Assembly (NCBI RefSeq): GCF_000519305.1
Contig: NZ_KI912610.1
Span: forward strand, 342,862 to 406,861
Reading direction: 5' to 3'
From: Mesorhizobium ciceri WSM4083
GTDB lineage: Bacteria; Pseudomonadota; Alphaproteobacteria; Rhizobiales; Rhizobiaceae
Length of the DNA stretch: 64,000 bases
Shown: in pieces, positions 24,434 to 32,595 of the stretch
How the letters are laid out: every line of letters begins with the position of its first letter
How positions within the stretch are numbered: the first letter of the stretch is position 1
The notes under the pieces: generated by a model
Seen by the model: the letters and a program-made list of their open reading frames with translations, nothing else
Database searches by the model: none
What the model was told of the DNA's origin: nothing
Translations under genes and position numbers: made by a program

Positions 24434-25330
24434 TCAGAAGGACCAGCTTCTGGCCTTCGCGATAATGAAATCGCGGAACACGTGCAGCTTGGCCTGGTTC
24501 TTCATCGCGTCGGGATAGGCGAAATAGGTGTCGAAAGACGGCACCTCGGTCTCCGGCAGCAACTGCACCAGATCGGAGTCCTTGCTGATCACATAGTCGG
24601 GCAGCATGGCGATGCCGGCCCCGCCCTGCACCGCGCGCTTGATCGATAATATGTCGTTGATCTGCAGCGTCGGCACCCTTTGTCCGCCTTCGAAATCACC
24701 GACCGTTTCCAGCCAGTTCAGCTCCGACAGATGCGACGGCACCGGCACGCCGAAGGTGACGATGCGATGAGCCTTCAGCTCTGCGACGGAAGACGGCTTG
24801 CCGTGCTTGGCGACATAGGATGGCGCCGCGTAGAGATGAAAATGCACGGTGAACAGGCGGCGCTGGATCAGGTCCGGCTGCTGCGGCTGGCGCAGCCGGA
24901 TGGCACAATCGGCCTGGCGCATGGTGAGGTCGAGTTCCTCATTGGCGAGGATCAACTGCAGGCTGATTTCGGGATAGAGCTCGATGAATTCCTGCACCCG
25001 CTCGGTCAGCCAGCCGGCGCCAAGCCCCACCGTCGTCGTCACCCGCAGCACGCCCGAGGGGCGATCCTTGGTCTCGGTCAGCCGGGACTTTATGGTCTCA
25101 AGCTTCATCAGCACGTCATGCGCCGTGCGAAACAGCATCTCACCCTGCTCGGTCAACACCAGCCCGCGGGCGTGGCGGTTGAACAGCGGCACGCCGACAT
25201 CATGCTCGAGCGCGCTGACCTGCCGCGAGATCGCCGATTGCGACAGATGCAATGTCTCGGCCGCATGGGTAAACGACCCCGCCTCCGCCGCAGCGTGAAA
25301 CACGCGTAGCTTGTCCCAGTCCAACGCCAT
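24434..25330 (-). CDS. lsrB: LysR-family regulator, LsrB/VtlR type
   Basis: A 298-residue LysR protein: winged helix at residues 1-60 (FTHAAETLHLSQSAISRQ), a linker helix and an effector domain from about 90. The N-terminus MALDWDKLRVFHAAAEAGSF and its place beside trxB fit LsrB of Sinorhizobium and Agrobacterium and VtlR of Brucella, known to control cell-envelope and oxidative-stress genes and host interaction. Cys142 is the only cysteine. The gene lies directly downstream of trxB on the same strand with 79 bases between, so both may share a transcript. Confidence 0.85.
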   Translation of the reverse strand: MALDWDKLRVFHAAAEAGSFTHAAETLHLSQSAISRQVSALEHDVGVPLFNRHARGLVLTEQGEMLFRTAHDVLMKLETIKSRLTETKDRPSGVLRVTTTVGLGAGWLTERVQEFIELYPEISLQLILANEELDLTMRQADCAIRLRQPQQPDLIQRRLFTVHFHLYAAPSYVAKHGKPSSVAELKAHRIVTFGVPVPSHLSELNWLETVGDFEGGQRVPTLQINDILSIKRAVQGGAGIAMLPDYVISKDSDLVQLLPETEVPSFDTYFAYPDAMKNQAKLHVFRDFIIAKARSWSF

Positions 25331-25409
25331 GATTCCCCTCGTTCTGTTTTGGCGTCTGAATGAAAAATCAGGCTTTTACACGGCGTTTCTAAGCCGCTCT
25401 CTGAACTCT

Positions 25410-26384
25410 CTACTCGGCCGCTTCGCGATGCACTTCGATGCCGGCCAGATACTTCTCCGCCTCGAGTGCGGCCATGCAGCCAAGCCCCGCCGCCGTCACC
25501 GCCTGGCGGTAGATATCGTCGGTCACATCCCCGGCCGCGAACACGCCCGGCACATCGGTGCGGGTCGAATCCGGCGCCGTCCACAGATAGCCGTTCGGCT
25601 TCTGCTTGAGCTTGCCGGCGAACAGTTCAACCGCTGGCGCATGGCCGATAGCCACGAACACACCGTCGATCTTGAGGTGCGACACCTCGCCGGTCACCGC
25701 ATGCTTGAGCTTCAGCCCCTCGACCGAGGGCGGCAGCGGCGTCTTGCCGGGCCGACCGGTGATCTCGTCGACGATCGTGTCCCAGATGACGCGGACATTG
25801 TCCTTCTTCAGAAGCCGCTCGCGCAGGATACGTTCGGCGCGAAAATCGCTGCGCCTGTGGATGACCGTCACGCTCTTGGCGAGATTGGACAGATAGAGCG
25901 CCTCTTCCACCGCTGAATTGCCGCCGCCGATCACCGCGACATCCTTGCCCCGATAGAAGAAGCCGTCGCAGGTGGCGCAGGCCGAGACTCCAAAACCCAT
26001 GAAGTCCTGCTCGGTCGGGATGCCCAGCCATTTCGCTTGCGCACCGGTGGCGATGATCAGCGCGTCGGCGGTGTAGGTGGTGCCGGAATCGCCCTTGGCA
26101 CGGAACGGTCGCACGTTGAGGTCGACCTCGGTGATGATGTCGTTGATGATGTCGGTGCCGACATGCTCGGCCTGTTTCAGCATCTGCTCCATCAGCCACG
26201 GACCCTGGATCGGGTCGGCGAAGCCGGGATAGTTCTCGACATCGGTGGTGATCATCAACTGCCCGCCCTGCTGCAGGCCAGCGACCAGCATCGGCTTCAG
26301 CATGGCGCGGGCGGCATAGACCGCCGCCGTATAGCCGGCCGGGCCGGAACCGATGATAAGAACGGGCGCGTGCTTGGTGGTCAT
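25410..26384 (-). CDS. trxB: Thioredoxin-disulfide reductase
   Basis: A 324-residue NADPH-FAD oxidoreductase that keeps thioredoxin reduced. The FAD motif GSGPAGYTAAVYAARA is at residues 12-27, the redox centre CATC at 136-139, and NADP binding is in GGGNSAVEEALYL. The C-terminal GVFAAGDV (FAD-binding) is intact. The length is normal for the low-molecular-weight type. In rhizobia it sits beside lsrB and near an Lrp regulator, exactly as here; the Lrp gene at 26633 is divergent. Confidence 0.95.
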   Translation of the reverse strand: MTTKHAPVLIIGSGPAGYTAAVYAARAMLKPMLVAGLQQGGQLMITTDVENYPGFADPIQGPWLMEQMLKQAEHVGTDIINDIITEVDLNVRPFRAKGDSGTTYTADALIIATGAQAKWLGIPTEQDFMGFGVSACATCDGFFYRGKDVAVIGGGNSAVEEALYLSNLAKSVTVIHRRSDFRAERILRERLLKKDNVRVIWDTIVDEITGRPGKTPLPPSVEGLKLKHAVTGEVSHLKIDGVFVAIGHAPAVELFAGKLKQKPNGYLWTAPDSTRTDVPGVFAAGDVTDDIYRQAVTAAGLGCMAALEAEKYLAGIEVHREAAE

Positions 26385-26589
26385 CTAAAGCCTCTGCGGA
26401 GGGCTGCCGGCAATTGCGGCATGGAAAACTCGATCATTGTCGCGCGTAATGTAAGTGTTGCCCACGACGCCAGCAAGGCAAGTTGGTGTTCGTCCCCGGA
26501 AAGCTTTGTCGCACCTGTCGGCCGCTGATCCCGCGAAATATTCCGGGCGAAGGATGGAATGGACAGCGAAGTCGTTTAATTACAAAATC

Positions 26590-26606
26590 ACGCAAGATTC
26601 TTGCGT
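26590..26606. promoter_or_regulatory. Perfect 17-base palindrome before the Lrp gene, probable autoregulatory operator
   Basis: ACGCAAGA-T-TCTTGCGT lies 27 bases upstream of the Lrp-type regulator's start codon. Lrp dimers bind such symmetric sites, so it is likely the site of autoregulation, and it could also act on the divergent trxB. Confidence 0.6.
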
Positions 26607-26632
26607 ATTACCCCTCATGATCGAGAGCCCAC

Positions 26633-27112
26633 ATGCCGCTCAAGGCCGACCTCGACGCCATCGACTGGAAGATCCTGCGCGAACTGCAGGGCGACGGCCG
26701 CATGACCAATGTCGAACTGTCGAACCGCGTCGGCATTTCGGCGCCGCCATGCCTGCGCCGCGTCAAGCGCCTGGAGGAAGCCGGCATCATCCGTGGCTAC
26801 CGCGCCTTGCTCAATGCACCAGCGCTCGGCCTCGATGTCGTTGCCTTCTGCCTGGTCGGCCTGCATCATCAGGCCGATGCCGAGCTGCGCATCTTTGCCG
26901 AGCGCACCCGCGGCTGGCCTATCGTACGCGACGCCTGGATGGTGTCGGGCGAATCCGACTTCCTGCTGCATTGCGTGGCGAGCGACCTCGGCGCCTTCCA
27001 GAGCTTCGTCATCGAGGAACTGACCTCGACCCCGAATGTCGACACGGTGCGAACCGCGCTCACCATCCGCCGGGTCAAGGACGAAGGGCTGGTCTCGTTC
27101 GCACAGCCTTGA
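26633..27112 (+). CDS. Lrp/AsnC family transcriptional regulator
   Basis: A 159-residue regulator. The N-terminal winged helix reads DWKILRELQGDGRMTNVELS and SAPPCLRRVKRLEEAGII, the Lrp pattern; the C-terminal RAM (ligand-binding, alpha-beta) domain runs from about residue 65, with the VSGESDFLLHCVASD motif that binds an amino acid. It is divergent from trxB, and a perfect palindrome sits before the start. The regulated pathway is unknown. Confidence 0.9.
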   Translation: MPLKADLDAIDWKILRELQGDGRMTNVELSNRVGISAPPCLRRVKRLEEAGIIRGYRALLNAPALGLDVVAFCLVGLHHQADAELRIFAERTRGWPIVRDAWMVSGESDFLLHCVASDLGAFQSFVIEELTSTPNVDTVRTALTIRRVKDEGLVSFAQP

Positions 27113-27238
27113 GCCGGTTGAAACGCAGCAGGCTTTCGCCGATGCGGCTTGAGCGCCCCGCCATATCAGCGCCGCTTTGGCATTCGATAGACTCTTCCGT
27201 GAAGCCGGATGTTCTGCCGTAGCCGCCTTGTTGGTTTC

Positions 27239-27315
27239 CTAGAGCAATTCCAGAAAAAGTGTGTAACGGTTTTCCCGGGGAAAGCGCATAGCGCTTTCGG
27301 GATTGCGTAAACAAG
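27239..27315. repeat. Rhizobial interspersed repeat, partial copy (inverted relative to the copy at 28157)
   Basis: Begins CTAGAGCAATTCCAG and AAAAGTGTG, matching the reverse complement of the 28157 copy's end, then diverges into an internal palindrome AAAGCGC-ATA-GCGCTTT. It lies just before the WaaE-like gene. Confidence 0.65.
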
Positions 27316-27364
27316 TGGCGCAGGGCAGCCCAATTCCGAGAATTGTGTGCCGTGGGGTGGGACG

Positions 27365-28159
27365 ATGACTCGATTTTCTAGCCCGGTTTCGGCGCTGGTC
27401 ATCTGTATGGACGAGGCCGACATGATCGGCCAGTGCCTGGAAAGCGTCGACTTCTGCGCCGAGATCATCGTCGTCGATTCGGGCTCGACGGACCGCACTC
27501 TGGACGTCGTTCAGGAGTTCATCGCCAAGGGCTACCCGATAAGGCTGTTTCACAATGACTGGTCGGGTTTCCCGCGCCAGCGGCTGTTCGCGCTCGACCA
27601 TGCCAGGCAACCATGGTGTCTTTCGATCGATCCAGACGAGCGCGTCGACGATTCACTGCGCCAGGCCATCGTGGCGGCCACGCGGACCGCCAACAACGGC
27701 ATCGACGGCTGGTACATTCGCCGCCGCGACTGGCTGAAAGGCTATGGCTATGCGCATCGCTGGGTGCTGCACAACCGGCTTCTGCGCCTGTTTCGCCGGG
27801 AAGTCGCCACCATGGACCTCACCTCGCGGGTCCATGAATCCTTCGTTGTGCCGGGCGAGACCCGCACGATCGAAAGCGGCGTGTTGCTGCATCGCCGCGA
27901 AATATCCGTCAATGACGACCTTGCCAGGGCCAATACCTATTCCGGCCTCAAGGTCGCCACGCTGGTCGAGCGAGGCAAGAAGCCCGGCCTGATACGGCTG
28001 GTGCTGTCGCCGTTCGGCAACTTCTTGAAGTTCTACCTGGCCAAGCGCTACTTCCTATGCGGTCGGCACGGCTTCATCTACTCGATGTCGGTGATGATCT
28101 ATTCCTATGCCACCGAGGCCAAACTGTACGAGGCTTCGCAAGACAAGGAGCGGGCCTAG
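27365..28159 (+). CDS. Family 2 glycosyltransferase, WaaE/KdtX-like
   Basis: A 264-residue GT-A enzyme. The nucleotide-sugar binding DSGSTDRT is at residues 38-45 and the DPDERV metal motif at 89-94; a C-terminal amphipathic region (FLKFYLAKRYF) anchors it to the membrane. It resembles WaaE/KdtX, which adds a sugar to the heptose I of the lipopolysaccharide core. Its position beside gmhB and the other heptose genes supports this. The start is placed at 27365, after GGGGTGGG, although a GTG at 27347 is in frame. Its stop codon lies inside the repeat at 28157. Confidence 0.82.
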   Translation: MTRFSSPVSALVICMDEADMIGQCLESVDFCAEIIVVDSGSTDRTLDVVQEFIAKGYPIRLFHNDWSGFPRQRLFALDHARQPWCLSIDPDERVDDSLRQAIVAATRTANNGIDGWYIRRRDWLKGYGYAHRWVLHNRLLRLFRREVATMDLTSRVHESFVVPGETRTIESGVLLHRREISVNDDLARANTYSGLKVATLVERGKKPGLIRLVLSPFGNFLKFYLAKRYFLCGRHGFIYSMSVMIYSYATEAKLYEASQDKERA

Positions 28160-28261
28160 AGCATTTCACCGTTTCACGGAAACGGCGAAATGCTCTAACT
28201 CTTTGTTTTGACGCAATTCTCGACGGAAAACCGCTTCACACTTTTCCTGGAATTGCTCTAG
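28157..28261. repeat. Rhizobial interspersed repeat, full copy
   Basis: A 105-base element with the palindrome AGAGCATTTCACCGTTTC-A-CGGAAACGGCGAAATGCTCT at its left end and the tract TTTGTTTTGACGCAATTC...CTTCACACTTTTCCTGGAA before TTGCTCTAG. It provides the stop codon of the WaaE-like gene and ends 5 bases before the gmhB stop on the other strand. It may act as a bidirectional terminator. The copy at 43575 is nearly the same. Confidence 0.8.
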
Positions 28262-28265
28262 CCCA

Positions 28266-28925
28266 TCACCGCTCGCCCGGCACGGCACCCAGTGCCGCTA
28301 TTGCGGCGAGCAGGCCATCGAGATCGCCCCGGCCCCGTAGCGGCCAAGTCTCGAATCCTCCTTGACTGGACTGTTCGCCGTCCACCAGCCAGCCCTGCGA
28401 CAGGCCGGCGCGTTGTCCCGCTTCCATGTCGGCCTTCTTGTCGCCGACAATCAGCGAACGCCGCAAATCGAGCCGGAGACGCCTGGCCGCCTCCAGCAGC
28501 ATGCCCGGATTGGGCTTGCGCATCGGATGATCTGCGACCGCGAGCACACCGGAGCCAGCTTGGTGATAGGCGCAGGCGACGACCATATCGACAAACGCAT
28601 TCTCGGCGCGCAGCAGCTCGAGCACGCGGCCGTTGACGGCGGCGAAATCGCTCCAGCCGAAATAGCCGCGCGCGATACCGGACTGGTTGGTGACGATGAT
28701 GACGGGAATGCCGGCCCCATTGGCGGCGGCTATTACCGCGGCTATGTCCGCGCGCAGCACCATTTCGGCAGGATTATCCGGATAGCCCGTATCGACATTG
28801 ATGGTGCCGTCGCGATCGAGGAACAGCGCCGGCGAGCCGGCGGCGAACACCCTTGAGCCGATCTGCTCGACCCATAGGCCCGGCTCCGCCAGCGGATAGC
28901 GGCCAGAGGTCGTGGGATCAGCCAT
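28266..28925 (-). CDS. gmhB: D-glycero-D-manno-heptose 1,7-bisphosphate 7-phosphatase
   Basis: A 219-residue HAD phosphatase of subfamily IIIA. The nucleophile motif DRDGT is at residues 37-41, motif II is TNQSG, and motif IV is GDKKADM. It removes the 7-phosphate of heptose bisphosphate in the ADP-heptose route. The protein has about 25 extra residues at the N-terminus compared with E. coli GmhB. It overlaps the gmhA stop by 8 bases and is the third gene of the hldE-gmhA-gmhB operon. Confidence 0.9.
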   Translation of the reverse strand: MADPTTSGRYPLAEPGLWVEQIGSRVFAAGSPALFLDRDGTINVDTGYPDNPAEMVLRADIAAVIAAANGAGIPVIIVTNQSGIARGYFGWSDFAAVNGRVLELLRAENAFVDMVVACAYHQAGSGVLAVADHPMRKPNPGMLLEAARRLRLDLRRSLIVGDKKADMEAGQRAGLSQGWLVDGEQSSQGGFETWPLRGRGDLDGLLAAIAALGAVPGER

Positions 28926-29490
28926 TGCTGAGGCGCGCTTCGACCACCTCGCACAGATGATGATAAAGGCACAGATGCCCCTGCTGGATGATCGGCGTCG
29001 AAGTCGACGGCACGTTGAGCAGGATATCGGACAGAGGCTTCAGCTTGCCGCCGGTGTCGCCGGTCATGCCGATCACCGTCATGTCCATCCTCCGTGCCTG
29101 TTCGGCGGCGGCGAGGATGCTCGGCGAATTGCCGCTGGTAGAGATTGCCAGAAGCACGCCGCCGGCCGCGCCATGCGCCTCGACCTGGCGCGAAAACACC
29201 GTGTCGAAGCCATAGTCGTTGCCCCAGGCGGTCAGCACCGCTGCATTGGCCGGCAGCGCGATGACATTGTAGGCCTTGCGCTCCTTGAGAAAGCGGCCGA
29301 CCAGTTCGCCGGCAATGTGGATGGCGTCGCTGGCCGAGCCGCCATTGCCGGCGATGAGCAAGGCCTTCCCCGACGAAAGCGCCGTCACCACCGCGCTCGC
29401 TGCCTGCTCCATCTCACCGGTCAGGTCCCGTTCGACCATGGCTGATATGGCAGCCGCCGAGCGGACAAGGTAATCGTTCAAGTCGGACAT
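28918..29490 (-). CDS. gmhA: Sedoheptulose 7-phosphate isomerase (SIS domain)
   Basis: A 190-residue SIS-fold enzyme that converts sedoheptulose 7-phosphate to D-glycero-D-manno-heptose 7-phosphate, the first committed step to heptose. The SIS motifs are IAGNGGSASDAIHIAGEL and LAISTSGNSPSILAA. It lies 7 bases downstream of hldE and overlaps gmhB. The start is the ATG at 29490. Confidence 0.93.
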   Translation of the reverse strand: MSDLNDYLVRSAAAISAMVERDLTGEMEQAASAVVTALSSGKALLIAGNGGSASDAIHIAGELVGRFLKERKAYNVIALPANAAVLTAWGNDYGFDTVFSRQVEAHGAAGGVLLAISTSGNSPSILAAAEQARRMDMTVIGMTGDTGGKLKPLSDILLNVPSTSTPIIQQGHLCLYHHLCEVVEARLSNG

Positions 29491-29497
29491 GAAACCC

Positions 29498-30991
29498 TCA
29501 GTTTGTGGTGCCGCCGGCGCGCAATTTGCCAATGGTGTTGGTGGTGCTTTTGCCGGCGACGAGATCGACCAGCACGACGCGGCCGCCGGCTTTCTGCACG
29601 GCATCGGCGCCGACCACGGTGTCGACGGTGTAATCGGCGCCCTTGACCAGTATGTCGGGCAGCAGCGCTTCGATCAGCGCCAGCGGCGTATCTTCCTCGA
29701 ACACCACGACCGCGTCGACCGAGGCGAGCGCAGCGAGCACACAGGCGCGGTCGTGCTGGTCGTTGACCGGCCGGCCGGCGCCCTTCAGTCGCCGCACCGA
29801 GGCATCGCTGTTGAGGCCGAGCACCAGCCGGTCGCACTGGCTGCGCGCCGCGTGCAAGAGGCTGACATGGCCAGCATGCAGGATGTCGAAGCAGCCATTG
29901 GTGAAGCCGACGCTCAGGCCCTCTTCCTTCCACGCCGCCACCATGCGGGCGGCGGATGTGGCGTCGAGGATGGCGTCCTTGTGGGCCGTCGGCCCATGCG
30001 AACGGAACAGCGCCCCGGTGAGTTCCTCGACCGTCAGCCGCGCGGTGCCGCGTTTTCCCACCACGACGCCACCAGCGGCATTGGCGATCGAAGCGGCCAT
30101 GACCGTATCGGCGCCTACGGCCAGCGCCAGCGCGAAGCTCGCGATCACCGTGTCGCCGGCGCCCGAAACATCGAACACTTCGCGCGCCTGGGTGGCGATG
30201 TGGCGCGCCTCGTCTGGGCCGACCACGCTCATGCCCTTTTCGCTGCGCGTCGCAACGACGAAATCGAAACCATGTGCCGAAATCAGCTCGCGTGCGGCAG
30301 CCACGATCTCGTCATCGGCGAACACCGCATGGCCGACGGCCTCGCCGAGTTCCTTGCGGTTGGGGGTGATGGCAGTCGCCCCGGCATAGCGCGCGTAATC
30401 GCGGCCCTTCGGGTCGACCAGCACCGGCTTTCCAGCCTCGCGGCAGATGGCGATCAAGTCGCCGGCGACGCCGTCGAGCAGGATGCCCTTGCCGTAATCG
30501 GACAGGATGACGATGTCGGCGCGCGCCAGCGCGGCGCGGAAATGCCGGATCAGGCCGGCTCGCTCCGCGGCGCCGAGCGGCTTGATCTCCTCTTCGTCGA
30601 AACGCAGCACCTGCTGGTTGAGCGCGCTGAAGCGGCTTTTGGACGAGGTCATGCGACCACGCTCCTGCGCAAGGCCCGCCGTATCGGCGCCAAGCTCCCG
30701 CAGCATCCGCACCAGACTGTCGCCCGCCAGATCGGCGCCGATTACGGAAACGGGAACAGCGGCAGCGCCGAGCGAAACGATGTTGGCCACGACGTTGCCG
30801 GCGCCGCCCATGGTCGAGGTCTCGCCGCGCCCGTGCAGCACCGGGATCGGCGCCTCCGGCGAGATCCGCTCGATGACGCCGTTGACGAAACGATCGAGGA
30901 TGAAGTCGCCGACCACCAGCACGGTGGCCTGCCCGAACCGCGCAATGGCGCGGTGCAATGGTTCGGGAGAGGGCGGATTGTGCTTGATCAT
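29498..30991 (-). CDS. hldE: Bifunctional heptose 7-phosphate kinase / heptose 1-phosphate adenylyltransferase
   Basis: A 497-residue fusion. The N-terminal PfkB-type kinase (about 1-330) shows GGAGNVVANI and the catalytic GAGDTVIASF; the C-terminal adenylyltransferase (about 350-497) shows the T/HIGH-class FTNGCFDILHAGHVSLL. It phosphorylates heptose 7-phosphate at O-1 and later forms ADP-D-glycero-beta-D-manno-heptose. First gene of the minus-strand heptose operon. The ATG at 30991 has a weak ribosome-binding site. Confidence 0.95.
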   Translation of the reverse strand: MIKHNPPSPEPLHRAIARFGQATVLVVGDFILDRFVNGVIERISPEAPIPVLHGRGETSTMGGAGNVVANIVSLGAAAVPVSVIGADLAGDSLVRMLRELGADTAGLAQERGRMTSSKSRFSALNQQVLRFDEEEIKPLGAAERAGLIRHFRAALARADIVILSDYGKGILLDGVAGDLIAICREAGKPVLVDPKGRDYARYAGATAITPNRKELGEAVGHAVFADDEIVAAARELISAHGFDFVVATRSEKGMSVVGPDEARHIATQAREVFDVSGAGDTVIASFALALAVGADTVMAASIANAAGGVVVGKRGTARLTVEELTGALFRSHGPTAHKDAILDATSAARMVAAWKEEGLSVGFTNGCFDILHAGHVSLLHAARSQCDRLVLGLNSDASVRRLKGAGRPVNDQHDRACVLAALASVDAVVVFEEDTPLALIEALLPDILVKGADYTVDTVVGADAVQKAGGRVVLVDLVAGKSTTNTIGKLRAGGTTN

Positions 30992-31134
30992 GTCACTGGC
31001 AACACAGGGAAAAGGCCGATTTCAATCTCATAAGTGCTCATCAATCGACTGGTCGGATCGTTCATGGCGAAAGCCGATATACCGCAAATTCACGCAGCGC
31101 AACGGCAGGGCATGATCCCGGCAGGCTCGGGCGG

Positions 31135-31767
31135 TCAGCTCTTCTGCAGGGCGACATGGACGCCCAGCCCGACCAGCACCGCGCCGCCGGCCCGCTGCAT
31201 CAGCCGCTGTGCGCGGCTCGAACGCCGCAGACGGCCGATCACGGCGCCCGCCAGGAACACGCAGACGACATCGGCCGAGGAGAACATCAGATTGACAATC
31301 GTGCCGAGCACGACGAACTGCAGCCAGACCGGAAACGCCGCCGAGGCGTCGATGAATTGCGGCAGGAACGCCATGAAGAAGATCGCTGTCTTCGGATTGA
31401 GCACCTCGACGGTGATGCTCTCGAAAAAGGCGCGCCGCGCCGATTTGCGCTCGATCGCGGGCAGCGCCGCATCGCCGTCCGCACGCTTGCGAAACAGCGA
31501 GACGCCAAGCCAGATCAGATAGAGCGCGCCGACCAGCTTGACCGCCAGGTAGAGCGTCGGCACGGCATGAAACAGCACCGACAGCCCGGCAGCCGCTGCG
31601 AAAACATGCACGTAGCCGCCCAGATGAATGCCAAGTGCCGCCGTCAGGCCGGACCAGCGGCCGCGCGCCATCGTCTGCGCGGCGGCATAGAGCATGGCCG
31701 GGCCGGGAATGTAGGCGAAGATCGCCGTGGTGGCGAAAAACGCGATGAGCAGTTCGGTCGATGGCAT
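31135..31767 (-). CDS. LysE/RhtB family amino-acid exporter
   Basis: A 210-residue inner-membrane protein with six predicted helices. The family mark FAYIPGPAMLYAAAQTMARG lies in the first helix, with NPKTAIFFMAFLPQF in the middle. It should export an amino acid or derivative by proton exchange. The ATG at 31767 follows GAGGGACC. It lies between the two halves of the heptose cluster and next to the toxin-antitoxin pair, with no functional link seen. Confidence 0.88.
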   Translation of the reverse strand: MPSTELLIAFFATTAIFAYIPGPAMLYAAAQTMARGRWSGLTAALGIHLGGYVHVFAAAAGLSVLFHAVPTLYLAVKLVGALYLIWLGVSLFRKRADGDAALPAIERKSARRAFFESITVEVLNPKTAIFFMAFLPQFIDASAAFPVWLQFVVLGTIVNLMFSSADVVCVFLAGAVIGRLRRSSRAQRLMQRAGGAVLVGLGVHVALQKS

Positions 31768-31803
31768 TTTTGGTCCCTCATGATCGTGCTCTGTTCTGTC
31801 GAT

Positions 31804-32217
31804 TCAGTCCGCGCGCGGGATGGCTTTGGACTTACCCGTGCGGACAACCGCAGTAAAAGCGAACATAATTTTCTTGTGAAATGACGGGCTGAACGCGCCG
31901 ATTCGCGCACCCGGCTCGAAATAGGCTGACGTTTCCAGAATATCATGATTGTACTCGTCGACCATGACCCAAAGGGGCATAGGGTCGAGGCCCGCACGGT
32001 GGCGTTCAATTTCCGGGATGCTGACGGCAACGCGATCATGGCCCGGCTGCGTGGAAGTGATTGCAAGGACGAAGAGGTTCGTGCCGCCGGCTTTCCCAGG
32101 AAGGACAGCCACAAAGGCCACAGGCCGTGACTTCCGGCCTTCGGTCTCGCCGTCTCCGTGCTGGCGATGCCAAAGATACGGATATCGCCAGACGTCCGCA
32201 GCGGCGGGTTTAATCAC
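31804..32217 (-). CDS. PemK/MazF-like toxin of a type II toxin-antitoxin pair
   Basis: A 137-residue soluble protein. It carries GRKSRPVAFVAVL (as in MazF/PemK first strands), LFVLAITSTQP, PLWVMVDEYN and FEPGARIGAFS. The identification is from context plus this pattern, so an alternative toxin family is possible. The start is taken as the GTG at 32217, which overlaps the antitoxin stop by 8 bases, the classic coupled arrangement. If a nuclease, it should cut RNA. Orphaned expression would be harmful, so the antitoxin must be active. Confidence 0.6.
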   Translation of the reverse strand: MIKPAAADVWRYPYLWHRQHGDGETEGRKSRPVAFVAVLPGKAGGTNLFVLAITSTQPGHDRVAVSIPEIERHRAGLDPMPLWVMVDEYNHDILETSAYFEPGARIGAFSPSFHKKIMFAFTAVVRTGKSKAIPRAD

Positions 32218-32446
32218 GGTCCAATTCCGCGGCGTATTCCTCGAGCATCTCGACATGTTCGGACGGGGCGTCCTCCGCAGCGTAGACGCGGCGGCTATCG
32301 TTGCCGAAGCGCGCTTCGTAGGCCTCGATGCTCATCAGGACGTATCTCGGCTTGTTGTGGCGAGTGATGGAGACCGGCTGCTGGCTGGCAGCTGCAAGCA
32401 CATCTCCAAGATTCTGTTTCAGATCGGTCGATGGATAGTTTTTCAT
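32210..32446 (-). CDS. Phd/YefM-family antitoxin
   Basis: A 78-residue protein with the Phd/YefM N-terminal DNA-binding fold: PSTDLKQNLGDVLAAASQQP, SITRHNKPRYVLMSIEAYEA, then an acidic C-terminal tail (EHVEMLEEYAAELDRD) that would wrap the toxin. It would neutralise the PemK-like partner and repress the operon. The ATG at 32446 has only GGGGCA upstream. The probable operator lies at 32457-32497. Confidence 0.85.
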   Translation of the reverse strand: MKNYPSTDLKQNLGDVLAAASQQPVSITRHNKPRYVLMSIEAYEARFGNDSRRVYAAEDAPSEHVEMLEEYAAELDRD

Positions 32447-32456
32447 GGGATGCCCC

Positions 32457-32497
32457 GTTTTGTCCATAATAGACAAAACAGACAAAACAGACAAGCG
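32457..32497. promoter_or_regulatory. Inverted repeat plus tandem 9-mers before the antitoxin, probable operator
   Basis: GTTTTGTC-CATAATA-GACAAAAC (32457-32479) is a 7-base-spaced inverted repeat, and AGACAAAAC is repeated from 32471 twice with a third degenerate unit. It lies 11 bases from the antitoxin start. Such iterated sites are usual for conditional cooperativity in Phd/YefM operons. The hldD start is only 100 bases away on the other side. Confidence 0.6.
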
Positions 32498-32595
32498 CAT
32501 AAAAATGGCAGGCCAGGCGCATGCACCTGACTTTATCGACAGCCCGCCTAGCCTCCCCTATAAGGGCCGGAATCGCAAGCAACCAGAGGCCCTTC

